64,000 nucleotides of DNA, taken from Spirosoma oryzicola (lineage in GTDB: Bacteria > Bacteroidota > Bacteroidia > Cytophagales > Spirosomataceae). The translations under genes were made by a program, and so were the position numbers. Positions 26,994 to 36,514 of the stretch are shown here, piece by piece. Positions within the stretch are counted from its first letter, which is position 1, and each line of letters begins with the position of its first letter. The stretch spans positions 1 to 64,000 of the forward strand of contig NZ_CP089540.1 of the NCBI RefSeq assembly GCF_021233055.1, written 5' to 3'. The notes beneath the pieces were generated by a model. That model was not told the DNA's origin. It made no database searches and saw nothing but the letters and a program-made list of their open reading frames with translations.

Positions 26994-29900
26994 ATGGCTT
27001 CTTCTTTTCAACACAATGGTGCCCTAGAACAACAGTCTGCTGACCTGCTAGCGACCCAGAAACTGCTCAGAGCTACTTTGGACGCTACCAAAGATATGAT
27101 TCAGGTCTTTGAAGCCGTGCGAAACGAGCAGGGTGAGATTGTCGATTTCAAATGGATACTCAATAACCACGCTTCCGAGAAAATCTACGGCGATGTACTT
27201 GGTAAGAGCCTGTTGACACTCAACCCAGGTGTAGTAGCCGAAGGTATTTTTGCGGCCTTTAAACAAGTAGTCGAAACTGGCGTGCCCCAACAGTACGAGA
27301 AGCAGTATGTCCACGAGCAGTTTGATGGCTGGTTTCATCAATCCGTGGTTAAGCTGAATGACGGGGTGACCACCACTACCTCCACGATTACCGACCGCAA
27401 GCAGGCCCAAGAACAGATTAAGCATAGTCAGGCATTTTTGCAATCGGTCATCGACAGCTCTCTGGATATCATTCAGGTCTTCAAAGCGGTACGGGATGAG
27501 ACGGGCAACATCCGGGACTTTGTCTGGGTCATGAACAACCAGAAAGCCCTTAATCAAAACGGGGATGTCATTGGCAAAAGCCTGTTAACAATAAATCCCG
27601 GCGTGGTTCAGACCGGGATTTTTGACCACATGATCGAGGTAGCCCAAACGGGTGTGCCTTATGAGCATGAACAGTATTATGCCCATGAGCAGTTTTCGGG
27701 CTGGTTCTACCAGGCACTAGTCAAAACAGACGACGGTGTCGCCATGACCACCCGCGATATTAGCCGGCAAAAACAAGCCGAGCAGGAAATTCTTCGCCTG
27801 AAAGACGAGCTAACGCAACAGGTAACCGATAAATACCAGGCTCTTTTTAACTCCATCGATCAGGGATTCAATATCATCGAACTAATCTTTGACGACAATG
27901 GGCGCGTTGTCGATTACTGGCAACGAGAGCACAACCCGGTCTTTACCCGAATGACGGGAATCAAAGACGCTATCGGCAAACGAATGAGCGAACTGGTGCC
28001 TTATGTCGAGCCGGAGTGGCACCAGATGATTCAGGACATCTACTACACCGGTGAGCCGATACGCGTTGACTATCCCGTCGGGGCGCTTGGACAATGGTTT
28101 ACGGCGTACATGTCGCGGGTGGGTGGCGAAGGCAGTCCGCTGATTGCCTGTGTGTATGATGACATTACCGAACGCAAGCAGCGGGAACAACACCAGGCGT
28201 TTCTGCTTCAGCTATCGGACACCTTACGAACGCTGGACGACTTTCAGACCATCGAAAACACCAGCCTGCAAATGCTCTCCGATATGCTGGGCATTGATCG
28301 TTCCTACATTGCTACTTCGACTAAAGGGCAAGACCATACCGTAGTTAGAGCGGCTTATAACCCAAGTAGTCTGACTTCCTTGGTAGGCAATTATCGAATG
28401 GCTGATTTTTCCGAAGGAATCTACTGGATCGACGAACAGACCTTACTTATTGAAGATATAGCTACGGAGCCTACCCTTTCTGAATTAACCAGAACATCGC
28501 TTAAGTCTATTGACCTGGCGGCCCTACTTTCGGTTTCACTACGCGAGGGAGAGCAACCTGAAATGTGGTCGTTTGTTGCAGCCAACTCCAAGCCGAGAAA
28601 ATGGACGAAAGGGGAAGTAGAGCTAATCGAAACAGTTGCTGAACGCACCTGGGCTGCAATCGAACGAGCTAAAGCCGAGGAAGCCCTTCGCCGGAGTGAA
28701 GCCCATCTGGCAACTATTTTTCAGGCGGCTCAGGTCGGCATTTCTGAAATTGACTCTACGGGTCGATTTACCAGGGTCAACGACAAATTATGTCAGTTGC
28801 TGGGCCGCTCGTCGGCAGACCTGCTTACGATGAACGTGAGCGATGTAACCTTCGCGGATGATATTCCGACCAGTGAGCAGGCGCTGCAACAACTTATAGA
28901 TACCCGAGAGCCCGTTTCGCTGGATAAGCGATACGTCGGAGCTGATGGCAAGCTGGTGTGGGCCAACAGTTCGATCTCCCTGCTACCCTTCCTGGATAAG
29001 TCGCCCCAAACCATTGTGGTTATTACCGTTGATTTAACCCGCCGTCGGGAGGCCGAAGAATCGTTACGACAAAGTGAAGAGCGCTATCGGACGCTGGTCG
29101 AAAACCTGCCCGATTATGCCATCTTTCGGGTTGGGCTAGATGGACTAATCAGCGAGTGGCTGGAGGGGGCGCAACGGTTGACGGGCTATGCCGTTGACGA
29201 AATCATCGGGCAGCCTGTTTCTAGCCTGTATACACCGGAAGCGCAGCAAGCAGGTGACCCCACAGATGAACTGAATGAAGCGCTGCAAACGGGACGGGCC
29301 GAACACGAAAGCCTGCGGATTCGAAAAACCGGGGAATACTTCTGGGTGAACGAAATTACAACGGCCATTCGGCAGGAGACAGGGCAGGTCGTCGGCTTTA
29401 CCAAGATCAGTCGGGACATCAGCCGACGTAAACGGGCACAGGAAACGCTCCGCCAACACGAGCAACGAACTCGTCTGGCCGTCGAAGCAGCCGATATGGC
29501 GACTTGGGAGTGGCAACTGATCACCGATGAAGTGTACTGGAACGAACAACACTTTCGCCTGCTGGGGATGGAGCCTCAGCAGGAGCCGGTACCTTCAGCG
29601 GTATTCATCAGCCATATTCATCCCGATGACCGATCGTGGGTAACGGCGGAATTATTGCGGGTTATTGCGGAACAAACGTTGTTCGATGTCGAATTTCGGA
29701 TTGTGCGCGATGACGGGGGATTACGTTGGCTTAGTGGCTACGGCCGCGTGACCAAAGTCGAGGCCGATGTTCCTGTTCAGATCAGCGGGGTCATGCTGGA
29801 TGTTACCGAACGAAAGGAAGCCGAAGAGGCTCTCAAACGCTCCGAAGAACGGCTACAGAAAGCTTTGTCGATCCGAACGGTAGGTGTCATCTACTTTGAT

Positions 29901-30917
29901 TTGGAAGGAACTATCCACGATGCCAATGACGCCTTCGGACGCATGAGTGGCTATACCCGGCGCGACTTTATCGAAGGGCGAGTCCGTTGGGATGAACTGA
30001 CACCGCCTGAATTCATGGCCGTAACCCGCAACGCCCAGCAGGAGTACCGATTAAAAGGCGAGAATACACCGTATGAAAAGCAGTACCGCCGTCCAGATGG
30101 AAGTCACTGGTGGGGCTTATTTGCGGGCAAGCAGTTGGGAAAAGATGACTATATCGAGTTTGTCCTCGACATCAGCGAGAGCAAACAGGCCCAGCAGGCG
30201 CTTGAAGAAACCGACCGCCGTAAGGATGAGTTTCTGGCAATGCTAGCCCACGAATTGCGCAATCCGCTAGCCCCGGTCCGCAATGGTATCCAGCTACTGG
30301 CCCAGACCCACGCTGATGATCAGGTGCTGGGAACGCTGCTGCCCATTATGAACCGGCAGATGGATCACTTGCTTCGAATGCTGGATGATCTGCTGGATGT
30401 GAGTCGCATCAGCCGGGGCAAGATTGAGCTGCGAAAAGAGCGGATAGATTTGACTCAGGTAGTCAACCAGGCAATCGATGCCATACAGACTCTATATACG
30501 GACTCCGGTCGGCAGTTAAGCACACAGCTGCCTGCCTATTCGTTGTACGTGGATGGCGATGCGACGCGGTTACACCAAGTAGTGACCAACCTACTAACCA
30601 ATGGCCTGCGGTATACCAACCAGGGAGGACAAGTCTGGCTCACCCTGGAGCCTGTCGGGGAACAAGCCATACTGCGGGTAGCTGACAATGGCATTGGCAT
30701 TGCCGCCCACCAATTGGACGCCATTTTCGAGCTATTCGTTCAGGCCGATACATCGCTAGCCCGCTCGCATGGTGGCCTGGGTTTAGGCCTGACGCTGGTA
30801 AAAGAACTAACTGCCATGCATGGGGGACGGGTAGAAGCGCACAGTGAGGGCCTTGAACAAGGCAGTGAGTTTGTCGTATATTTACCAATCTTAATGGCTG
30901 AATCCGTCGAAAAATGA
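26994..30917 (+). CDS. multi-PAS/GAF sensor histidine kinase
   Basis: A 1307-residue soluble-looking kinase with no clear membrane helix. It begins with two tandem near-identical PAS-type modules (about 20-135 and 140-260; both contain IQVF.AVR and GKSLLT.NPGVV). A third PAS (about 285-395), a GAF domain (about 400-560, LGIDRSYIATSTKGQ) and four more PAS modules follow (to about 1070). The HisKA dimerisation helix carries His1086 in EFLAMLAHELRNPLAPV, and the HATPase ends VEAHSEGLEQGSEFVVYLP. The gene overlaps the receiver gene by 4 bases (ATGA). The seven or so sensor modules imply integration of several signals; none can be named. The doubled N-terminal module points to recent internal duplication. 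Confidence 0.92.
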   Translation: MASSFQHNGALEQQSADLLATQKLLRATLDATKDMIQVFEAVRNEQGEIVDFKWILNNHASEKIYGDVLGKSLLTLNPGVVAEGIFAAFKQVVETGVPQQYEKQYVHEQFDGWFHQSVVKLNDGVTTTTSTITDRKQAQEQIKHSQAFLQSVIDSSLDIIQVFKAVRDETGNIRDFVWVMNNQKALNQNGDVIGKSLLTINPGVVQTGIFDHMIEVAQTGVPYEHEQYYAHEQFSGWFYQALVKTDDGVAMTTRDISRQKQAEQEILRLKDELTQQVTDKYQALFNSIDQGFNIIELIFDDNGRVVDYWQREHNPVFTRMTGIKDAIGKRMSELVPYVEPEWHQMIQDIYYTGEPIRVDYPVGALGQWFTAYMSRVGGEGSPLIACVYDDITERKQREQHQAFLLQLSDTLRTLDDFQTIENTSLQMLSDMLGIDRSYIATSTKGQDHTVVRAAYNPSSLTSLVGNYRMADFSEGIYWIDEQTLLIEDIATEPTLSELTRTSLKSIDLAALLSVSLREGEQPEMWSFVAANSKPRKWTKGEVELIETVAERTWAAIERAKAEEALRRSEAHLATIFQAAQVGISEIDSTGRFTRVNDKLCQLLGRSSADLLTMNVSDVTFADDIPTSEQALQQLIDTREPVSLDKRYVGADGKLVWANSSISLLPFLDKSPQTIVVITVDLTRRREAEESLRQSEERYRTLVENLPDYAIFRVGLDGLISEWLEGAQRLTGYAVDEIIGQPVSSLYTPEAQQAGDPTDELNEALQTGRAEHESLRIRKTGEYFWVNEITTAIRQETGQVVGFTKISRDISRRKRAQETLRQHEQRTRLAVEAADMATWEWQLITDEVYWNEQHFRLLGMEPQQEPVPSAVFISHIHPDDRSWVTAELLRVIAEQTLFDVEFRIVRDDGGLRWLSGYGRVTKVEADVPVQISGVMLDVTERKEAEEALKRSEERLQKALSIRTVGVIYFDLEGTIHDANDAFGRMSGYTRRDFIEGRVRWDELTPPEFMAVTRNAQQEYRLKGENTPYEKQYRRPDGSHWWGLFAGKQLGKDDYIEFVLDISESKQAQQALEETDRRKDEFLAMLAHELRNPLAPVRNGIQLLAQTHADDQVLGTLLPIMNRQMDHLLRMLDDLLDVSRISRGKIELRKERIDLTQVVNQAIDAIQTLYTDSGRQLSTQLPAYSLYVDGDATRLHQVVTNLLTNGLRYTNQGGQVWLTLEPVGEQAILRVADNGIGIAAHQLDAIFELFVQADTSLARSHGGLGLGLTLVKELTAMHGGRVEAHSEGLEQGSEFVVYLPILMAESVEK

Positions 30918-31336
30918 CAACTGGTGTAAACCCACAATCCCCTGTCAGGCGCGTTTTACTCGTCGATGACAATGCGGATGCGAACCTGATTTTGAGTATA
31001 TCGTTACGATTGAATGGATATGCTGTTCAGTCGTGTATCAGCGGTCAACAGGCACTGGAAATCACGCAAACCTGGACTCCCCACGCTATTTTACTCGACA
31101 TCAGTATGCCCGGTATGGATGGGTACGAAACTTGTCGTCGGCTACGGGAGCAGCCTGGGGGGGATCAGGCTGTGATCGTTGCGGTAACGGGCTATGGACA
31201 GGAAGAAACCCGTCGGCGGACGCGGGAAGCGGGCTTTGATAACCATCTGGTGAAGCCGGTAGATGTAGCCGCTCTGCCGAACTTACTTAGTGAACTTATT
31301 GATCAGAAGAATGCCGATGCAGCTATAGATAGCTAA
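30914..31336 (+). CDS. single-domain response regulator (receiver)
   Basis: A 140-residue protein that is just a CheY-like receiver: acidic pair Asp18-Asp19 (LLVDDN), phosphorylated Asp62 in ILLDISMPGMDG and the switch Lys in HLVKPVD. There is no DNA-binding output domain. It is translationally coupled to the multi-PAS kinase and is surely its partner. It could act by protein contact or relay phosphate to another protein. The 229 bp to the next convergent gene contain nothing recognisable. Confidence 0.92.
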   Translation: MTTGVNPQSPVRRVLLVDDNADANLILSISLRLNGYAVQSCISGQQALEITQTWTPHAILLDISMPGMDGYETCRRLREQPGGDQAVIVAVTGYGQEETRRRTREAGFDNHLVKPVDVAALPNLLSELIDQKNADAAIDS

Positions 31337-31565
31337 TCAATAACTACTTTGCTGCCAAAAATACGGAGACCACATAACGATGGCGATTTATTGTCTGTGA
31401 ATCGATCTGTGGCTAGACCAGTTATCAAATCTGGATCATTGGTCTTTTTCATCACTTAGCTCCCAACCACTCTACGCTAATGTGGCTAACGACTCGAATT
31501 GCAGTACCCAACTTCACGACTCAGCTATAGCCGCTGGACGAGTTATTCGACCAGAAAAAGGCTTA

Positions 31566-32102
31566 TCACAGAACCGACTTTTCCCAGTAGTTGCTAAGCA
31601 ACGAAAAATGCTGCTGCCAGTCTTTATAATCGGCTGGTTTGACCACAAAGTCATTGCTGGCGCGGTCAAAGGCACTCGTCCTATCCTCCACGTCATTCGA
31701 GCGGCTTATCGTAATGACCGGCACCGCATCAAACAGCGGATTGGCTTTGATGCTTTCTAGCAGAGCCAATCCGGCTTCAGCCGTGGGGAGATACAGATCC
31801 AGTAAGATCATAACAGGTAGACTTTTCTCGCTCAAGCCATAGGAATCCAGATAAGCCATCGCTTGATCCGCGCTCGAAAGCCAGACGGGCTCTGCTTCCT
31901 GAAATTGCTTTGACAGCATCCACCGGATTAGAAACCATTCGTCAACATTGTCCTCAATAACCAGGATAGTTGGTTTGCTAAACTGCGCCAGTATTGATTC
32001 AGAATAGGTTGTTGGAGCTAGACTATTTTGCTCGAGTAAGTCAACAATCGTCTGGGTTACCTGGGCTCGGTATTGAGCGAGTTGAATCTTAAATGAACGC
32101 AT
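31566..32102 (-). CDS. response regulator receiver protein with short N-terminal extension
   Basis: A 178-residue protein from the ATG at 32102. Residues about 45-170 form a receiver: TILVIEDNVDEWFLIRWML, phosphorylated Asp in MILLDLYLPTAEAG and the Lys of DFVVKPADYKDW. No output domain follows. The preceding 40 residues are helical. Met codons at 32144 and 32228 are alternative starts. It faces the kinase/receiver pair tail to tail and may be another partner of it or of an unlinked kinase, as this Rcp1-like class often is in Cytophagales. Confidence 0.85.
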   Translation of the reverse strand: MRSFKIQLAQYRAQVTQTIVDLLEQNSLAPTTYSESILAQFSKPTILVIEDNVDEWFLIRWMLSKQFQEAEPVWLSSADQAMAYLDSYGLSEKSLPVMILLDLYLPTAEAGLALLESIKANPLFDAVPVITISRSNDVEDRTSAFDRASNDFVVKPADYKDWQQHFSLLSNYWEKSVL

Positions 32103-32364
32103 AGGTGGCCGTTTGCTCTTAATGGTGAACTTTATATGTTGCATCCTTGCAATGAGTAACAGCCGAACATTACAAACCAAACGGGAACGAATAGGGTAAG
32201 CCAGAAAAGTGAGGAAACGGCAAAACAAAGCAAGCCATTATGGTAACTAGGCTTCAATAAGGCTACGAGAGGTACTTTAGTTAGGCAATGGGTCTTATTA
32301 TAAACGCTTTAGTCAACGCTTTATCCGTAATTTTCCGACTCTGTTTCTAGCCACCTACTCAAGT

Positions 32365-32868
32365 ATGACTTTGCACGTAACCTCTTCCCCAGGGGATAAA
32401 CCCTCTAATGACTTCTCCTGTCAACTCGACAGCATTGAAGACGCTTTTGACGCCCTTAATACCCTGGTTGTGGTCGGACAAACCCTACACGGCGCTTACC
32501 TAGTCGACCAAGATCATATCTTTACAATACCCGTCGCGGCCTTTGATGGACAGCCTATCGGTGATACCATTGCCAGACTAGAAAAAGAGTGGCAGTATTT
32601 ATTAGATAAGCCTTCGCCGGATAAGGCTAATAATGCAAATCCGTTTTGGCAGGAGCGAGTCGATTCGCTGACAACTCGTATTCAAAATGCGCAGCGCATG
32701 ATCGCCAATGTTGAGGGCTTGCTGGCTCGCGCCACTGAATGGAAAGCAGGAGCGCTGAAAACGCATACGGTTAATCGATACACCCGTTACATTATTCGAG
32801 AGAAGGCTTACTTGATGAAACTATCGCGCTTGCAGAAAATGGCTCAAGGAAAGCAGGGGGAACCCTAA
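32365..32868 (+). CDS. hypothetical protein, function unknown
   Basis: A 167-residue soluble protein that I do not recognise. The first 70 residues look like a small alpha/beta domain (DSIEDAFDALNTLVVVGQTLHGAYLVD). Residues 95-167 are strongly helical and rich in Arg/Lys (QERVDSLTTRIQNAQRMIANVEGLLARATEW), suggesting a coiled coil. It has no signal peptide or membrane helix. It is next to the two-component genes and ends at a strong bidirectional terminator. Confidence 0.6.
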   Translation: MTLHVTSSPGDKPSNDFSCQLDSIEDAFDALNTLVVVGQTLHGAYLVDQDHIFTIPVAAFDGQPIGDTIARLEKEWQYLLDKPSPDKANNANPFWQERVDSLTTRIQNAQRMIANVEGLLARATEWKAGALKTHTVNRYTRYIIREKAYLMKLSRLQKMAQGKQGEP

Positions 32869-32924
32869 TCTGTGGCGAACCTCAACGAATTTCTCTAAAG
32901 CGTATTCATTAAAACAATCTGAAA

Positions 32925-32965
32925 CAAAAAAGCCGGACTCGCTAGTGATGAGTCCGGCTTTTTTG
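32925..32965. terminator. strong bidirectional rho-independent terminator
   Basis: A perfect 16-bp stem (32925-32940 with 32950-32965) with a 9-base loop has six A at the left edge and six T at the right edge. It lies between the convergent unknown gene and the HEAT/cytochrome gene, so it can stop transcription from either side. Confidence 0.92.
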
Positions 32966-35900
32966 TTAATTCTTGTCGTCTTTTAGCGTTGCCAAAAAGC
33001 TAACTACGTCTCGAATTTCTCGTTTACTGAGCAGGTATTTCATATCCGGCATACTCGACGGAGCAGAGGTTCGTTTGGCGATTTGATCCTTCCGAACAAT
33101 GATGTCAGGATCATCACCACTTTTAAGAACCAGTTCCGAGTCGGTTTCCTTTTGCACAATACCGCTGAGCGTTTTGCCGTCTTTCATATCGAGTATAGCC
33201 GTTCCAAAACCAGGGGCTAAACGCGCGCTTGGATTGATAACCGCTTCGAGCAGTTGCTCGCGGGTCAGGCGGCTGGCAACTCCGTTGAGCCGAGGTCCGG
33301 CGTTGCCACCCAAATCGTCGTAGGAATGGCAGCGGATGCATTGCGCCGTTTGGTGACGGAAAAAGATGCGTCGGCCTTTGTCGGGTTCACCGCCGAACAG
33401 ACTGGCCTGGTACGAAGCCAGCACGGCATCGGGCGACTGTTTGCCCAGAATCGCTTTGTGCTTCGCAATCAGTTGGGGCGAGTGCGTCTCAGTGATCGCT
33501 TCTTCCAGTTCCAGTGTCACTTCGACGGGTATTTTCCCGGCAGACAGATCAGTCAACAATTGATCGAAGATTGGTTTAGTATTCGCGATCGGCAGTTTTC
33601 CCAGCGTGACCAGGGCTGCCTGTTTTTCTTCCGTCGAATGCGTTTTCAGCACGTCGGCCAGTTGAGCCACCATCTGCGCTTTGGGCATGCTGGTTTTGCC
33701 AATCAGATCCAGCGCGGCAACCCGCACCCGCTTGTCGCCATCAGCCAGCGCCGTTTCAATCGCTTTCCCGATTTGTTTATCGTTCAACGCAGCCAGTGCC
33801 CGCAAGGCTTCCTCCCGAATTTCGGGATCTTTATCGCTTTTCAACCGATCCATCAATACGGGTCCAGCGGTGCTTAACGACAATTTACTGATTGCCCGAA
33901 TAGCGCTTTTACGAATTGCCACTTCTGAACTGGTAGCCAAACTCGTATACAAATCCGCTGACTTCGTTTTTAGCGAGGCTAAATCACGCGTGATCGGGCC
34001 ACGGTACCGACCATCCACCCGGTCGAGCAACGATGGTTTGGCCCAGGTGCTCAGGGCGTCCAAGGCTTCGGCCCGTAAGGCTACGGGATTGTTCGTTCCT
34101 TTGGCGTACTGCATTAGATTCTGCATCGCTTCGGGCGTTCCCACGCGCAGATTAGCGTTGATGGCCCGGCGAATAAGCGGCTCGTTGGTAAACTTCGTAC
34201 TGGCGAGCACATTACCCAAAGCGGGCAGCGCCTGCGGAATCGACAGATCGTCGTTGATACCACGGGCCGCTTCAGTTACGATAAACTCGTCGCTATCTTT
34301 CAGGAAGTTAGCGATCCCTGGATTATTCATCCGGCGCAGGGCCACAACCGCAGCGATACGCACCGCCCGCGATGGGTGATTCGACAGCGCAATAACGGGC
34401 TCCGCTTTACCGATGCGAGCCAGCGCCAGACTACCCGCGTGCCGGAGGTAGGTATCTTCGTCTTTGTTGTCTTCCAGCAACGCAATAATTGGCTGAATCG
34501 CAGGTGCGTACGCAATACGACCCAATGCTTCGGCAGCAAAAAAACGCGTACGGCTATTGCTGTCTTTCAGCAGGGGAAGTAAGGCCGCCCCGGCTTCTTT
34601 GTACCGCATATCGCCCAGCCAACGAGCAGCCTGCGCCCGAATTTCAGCGTCTTTGTCGGTCAACAGCGGCATCAGGCGTTGCGCGTACTTCGACTCTTTA
34701 CGAGCCAACTGACTCAATCCCCAGATGCCATGAATACGGGCCAACTGGTGGTCGGTCTGCTGGATCATCTGGCCAAAAGCCGTCGCCCCTGCGTCGCCCC
34801 GCTTCACGAGTTCAAACTGCGCTTTCTGCCGGACGCGCATATCCGCATTTTTGAGATAGCTGCTGAGATCACTGATCGACGTTTTACCGAAATCCTGAGC
34901 CAGCAGTTTTTTGGTCAATGCCCGTTCGGCCCAGTTCGCTCCGTCTTTATCGTCCAGTTTCCAGATGCGGCCGTAATCTTTCGTATCCCAACCGTTGATC
35001 CAGTCGGCTACGTACATAGCGCCATCGGGCCCGAAATCCAGGCCGGTAGCCAGTACATTGCTCAGAATCTTTTTCGACTTGTCCAGCTGGAACGACGCTC
35101 CTTTGGGTTTCAGCGTAAACGCGTGGATGCCCGACTGCGCCGGACTACCGACAAATTCAGCGATAAAGAATGTGTTTTTGTATTTCGGACTCAACGCTGT
35201 TCCGGGATTGTAAAGCATCCCCGCCGGACCGCTGACAAAGTTGGCCAGTGGCGGTAGGATGTAAGCCGCCTGTCCGTCGAAGCGCGGTTTGTACATCTGC
35301 TCATCCATCCAAACTTTATAGGTGTTATTGAGCGGATCACGGTATTTGCCGTACTGCCAGTTGCTCCGCCAGCCCGTATCGGAACCGTTGACGATGTACA
35401 CCAGCCGCTCTTTTTCGCCGGGGTGATCGCCATCGTTATCTTCGCTAATCAGGTTGCCATATTCGTCAAATACAAATTCATGGGTGTTACGAACACCGTA
35501 GGCGAACACCTCAAAGTCGCTACCATCGGGATTGGACCGCACCACGACACCACTGTTCGGATGCTCCCATTTACGACCGTCAGGCCCAGTTCCGTTGAAA
35601 CCGATATCCCCAATCTGCCAGTAAATCCGACCGTCGGGGCCCATTTCAACCCCCGAAAGGCCATGACCACTGAATCCAACGTGAACACCGTAGCCGTGAG
35701 AAAGCGATTTCTTTTCATCCGCAATACCGTCGCCGTTCTTATCGCGCATCCGCCAGAGGTCGGGTGCTACCGCCACGTACAAATCGTTTCCTTCGGCCAG
35801 CACCCCGCCCATTACGTCGGTTGTTTCATCGTGAAAATCTTCAACCGCCAGCTTCGACAGGTCGGCGACACCATCGCCGTTCGTGTCTTCCAGCCGAAAG

Positions 35901-36394
35901 ACCTGCTCTTTCTCCACGGTCATGTCACGCCAGTCGTGCGAACCGTCGCCGTTGACGTCTTTCAGCCATTCGTTCTTTTTGCTATTGGCGGGCGAAAGAA
36001 CCCGGTGCAGAAACGCCCGTTTGTCTTCAACGGTCTGTAAACGGTTCGACTCGATTTCCCAGTCCTGGTGACCGCGAATATCGAATTCAGAATTTTTCTG
36101 ACGGTTGGTGCGGGTATAATACAGCCGGCCAAGATCGTCAATGTCAATGGCAATCGGGTCGGACACGAGCGAATCGACGCCCCACACATTTAACGTAAGC
36201 CCTTCGGCTAATTGAGGTTTGACCAAAGCTTCGACAGCCTTAGCCATTTCAGCCGCTTTTTCGGGAGCCAGCCGCTTGATCCGCTTACTGATCGGATCAT
36301 CCATGAATCCGGTGAGCCCTATCCAGCCCGTAAGGCCAGCAGCCGCCAGGGGTAAAATTGTTTGTCGAAACGTAAATCGGTTTATCTTTTTCAT
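32966..36394 (-). CDS. membrane-bound dehydrogenase-type propeller with HEAT repeats and cytochrome c (PVC-type CxxCH protein)
   Basis: A 1142-residue exported protein. After an N-terminal hydrophobic segment, residues about 50-480 form a beta-propeller of the TIGR02604-like dehydrogenase domain (HGYGVHVGFSGHGLSGVEMGPDGRIYW, DGQAAYILPPLANFVSGPAGMLYNPG). Residues about 500-960 are a run of HEAT/PBS-lyase repeats (DKDAEIRAQAARWLGDMRYKEAGAALLPLL and similar). A C-terminal cytochrome c has CIRCH at about 1019-1023 and NPSARLAPGFG typical of the planctomycete-type heme domain. It is the third cytochrome-bearing candidate oxidase in the window. The enzymatic activity of the class is not established. 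Confidence 0.9.
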   Translation of the reverse strand: MKKINRFTFRQTILPLAAAGLTGWIGLTGFMDDPISKRIKRLAPEKAAEMAKAVEALVKPQLAEGLTLNVWGVDSLVSDPIAIDIDDLGRLYYTRTNRQKNSEFDIRGHQDWEIESNRLQTVEDKRAFLHRVLSPANSKKNEWLKDVNGDGSHDWRDMTVEKEQVFRLEDTNGDGVADLSKLAVEDFHDETTDVMGGVLAEGNDLYVAVAPDLWRMRDKNGDGIADEKKSLSHGYGVHVGFSGHGLSGVEMGPDGRIYWQIGDIGFNGTGPDGRKWEHPNSGVVVRSNPDGSDFEVFAYGVRNTHEFVFDEYGNLISEDNDGDHPGEKERLVYIVNGSDTGWRSNWQYGKYRDPLNNTYKVWMDEQMYKPRFDGQAAYILPPLANFVSGPAGMLYNPGTALSPKYKNTFFIAEFVGSPAQSGIHAFTLKPKGASFQLDKSKKILSNVLATGLDFGPDGAMYVADWINGWDTKDYGRIWKLDDKDGANWAERALTKKLLAQDFGKTSISDLSSYLKNADMRVRQKAQFELVKRGDAGATAFGQMIQQTDHQLARIHGIWGLSQLARKESKYAQRLMPLLTDKDAEIRAQAARWLGDMRYKEAGAALLPLLKDSNSRTRFFAAEALGRIAYAPAIQPIIALLEDNKDEDTYLRHAGSLALARIGKAEPVIALSNHPSRAVRIAAVVALRRMNNPGIANFLKDSDEFIVTEAARGINDDLSIPQALPALGNVLASTKFTNEPLIRRAINANLRVGTPEAMQNLMQYAKGTNNPVALRAEALDALSTWAKPSLLDRVDGRYRGPITRDLASLKTKSADLYTSLATSSEVAIRKSAIRAISKLSLSTAGPVLMDRLKSDKDPEIREEALRALAALNDKQIGKAIETALADGDKRVRVAALDLIGKTSMPKAQMVAQLADVLKTHSTEEKQAALVTLGKLPIANTKPIFDQLLTDLSAGKIPVEVTLELEEAITETHSPQLIAKHKAILGKQSPDAVLASYQASLFGGEPDKGRRIFFRHQTAQCIRCHSYDDLGGNAGPRLNGVASRLTREQLLEAVINPSARLAPGFGTAILDMKDGKTLSGIVQKETDSELVLKSGDDPDIIVRKDQIAKRTSAPSSMPDMKYLLSKREIRDVVSFLATLKDDKN

Positions 36395-36463
36395 TCAACG
36401 AATCGGTTGCCGGGCCATTGCGTTATCTTTCCCGGTTAAACGCATGCAATCTATTGTAGAAAG

Positions 36464-36495
36464 TGGTTTTGGCAGTCAATTTACTGCCAAAACCA
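36464..36495 (-). terminator. stem-loop terminator after the esterase operon
   Basis: A perfect 13-bp stem (36464-36476 with 36483-36495) with a 6-base loop lies 20 bp past the end of the first carboxylesterase gene. The stretch after it on the minus strand is only moderately T-rich, so termination may be partial and allow read-through into the HEAT/cytochrome gene. Confidence 0.6.
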
Positions 36496-36514
36496 ACTCG
36501 TATAACGGCAATCG

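Noticed and set aside
29145..29552. Open frames opposite the PAS domains of the large kinase
   Set aside because: The plus strand gives continuous PAS-domain sequence; the antisense frames show no domain.
33681..34379. 232-codon open frame opposite the HEAT-repeat region
   Set aside because: Periodic Ala/Ser-rich translation is the shadow of the HEAT repeats on the other strand.
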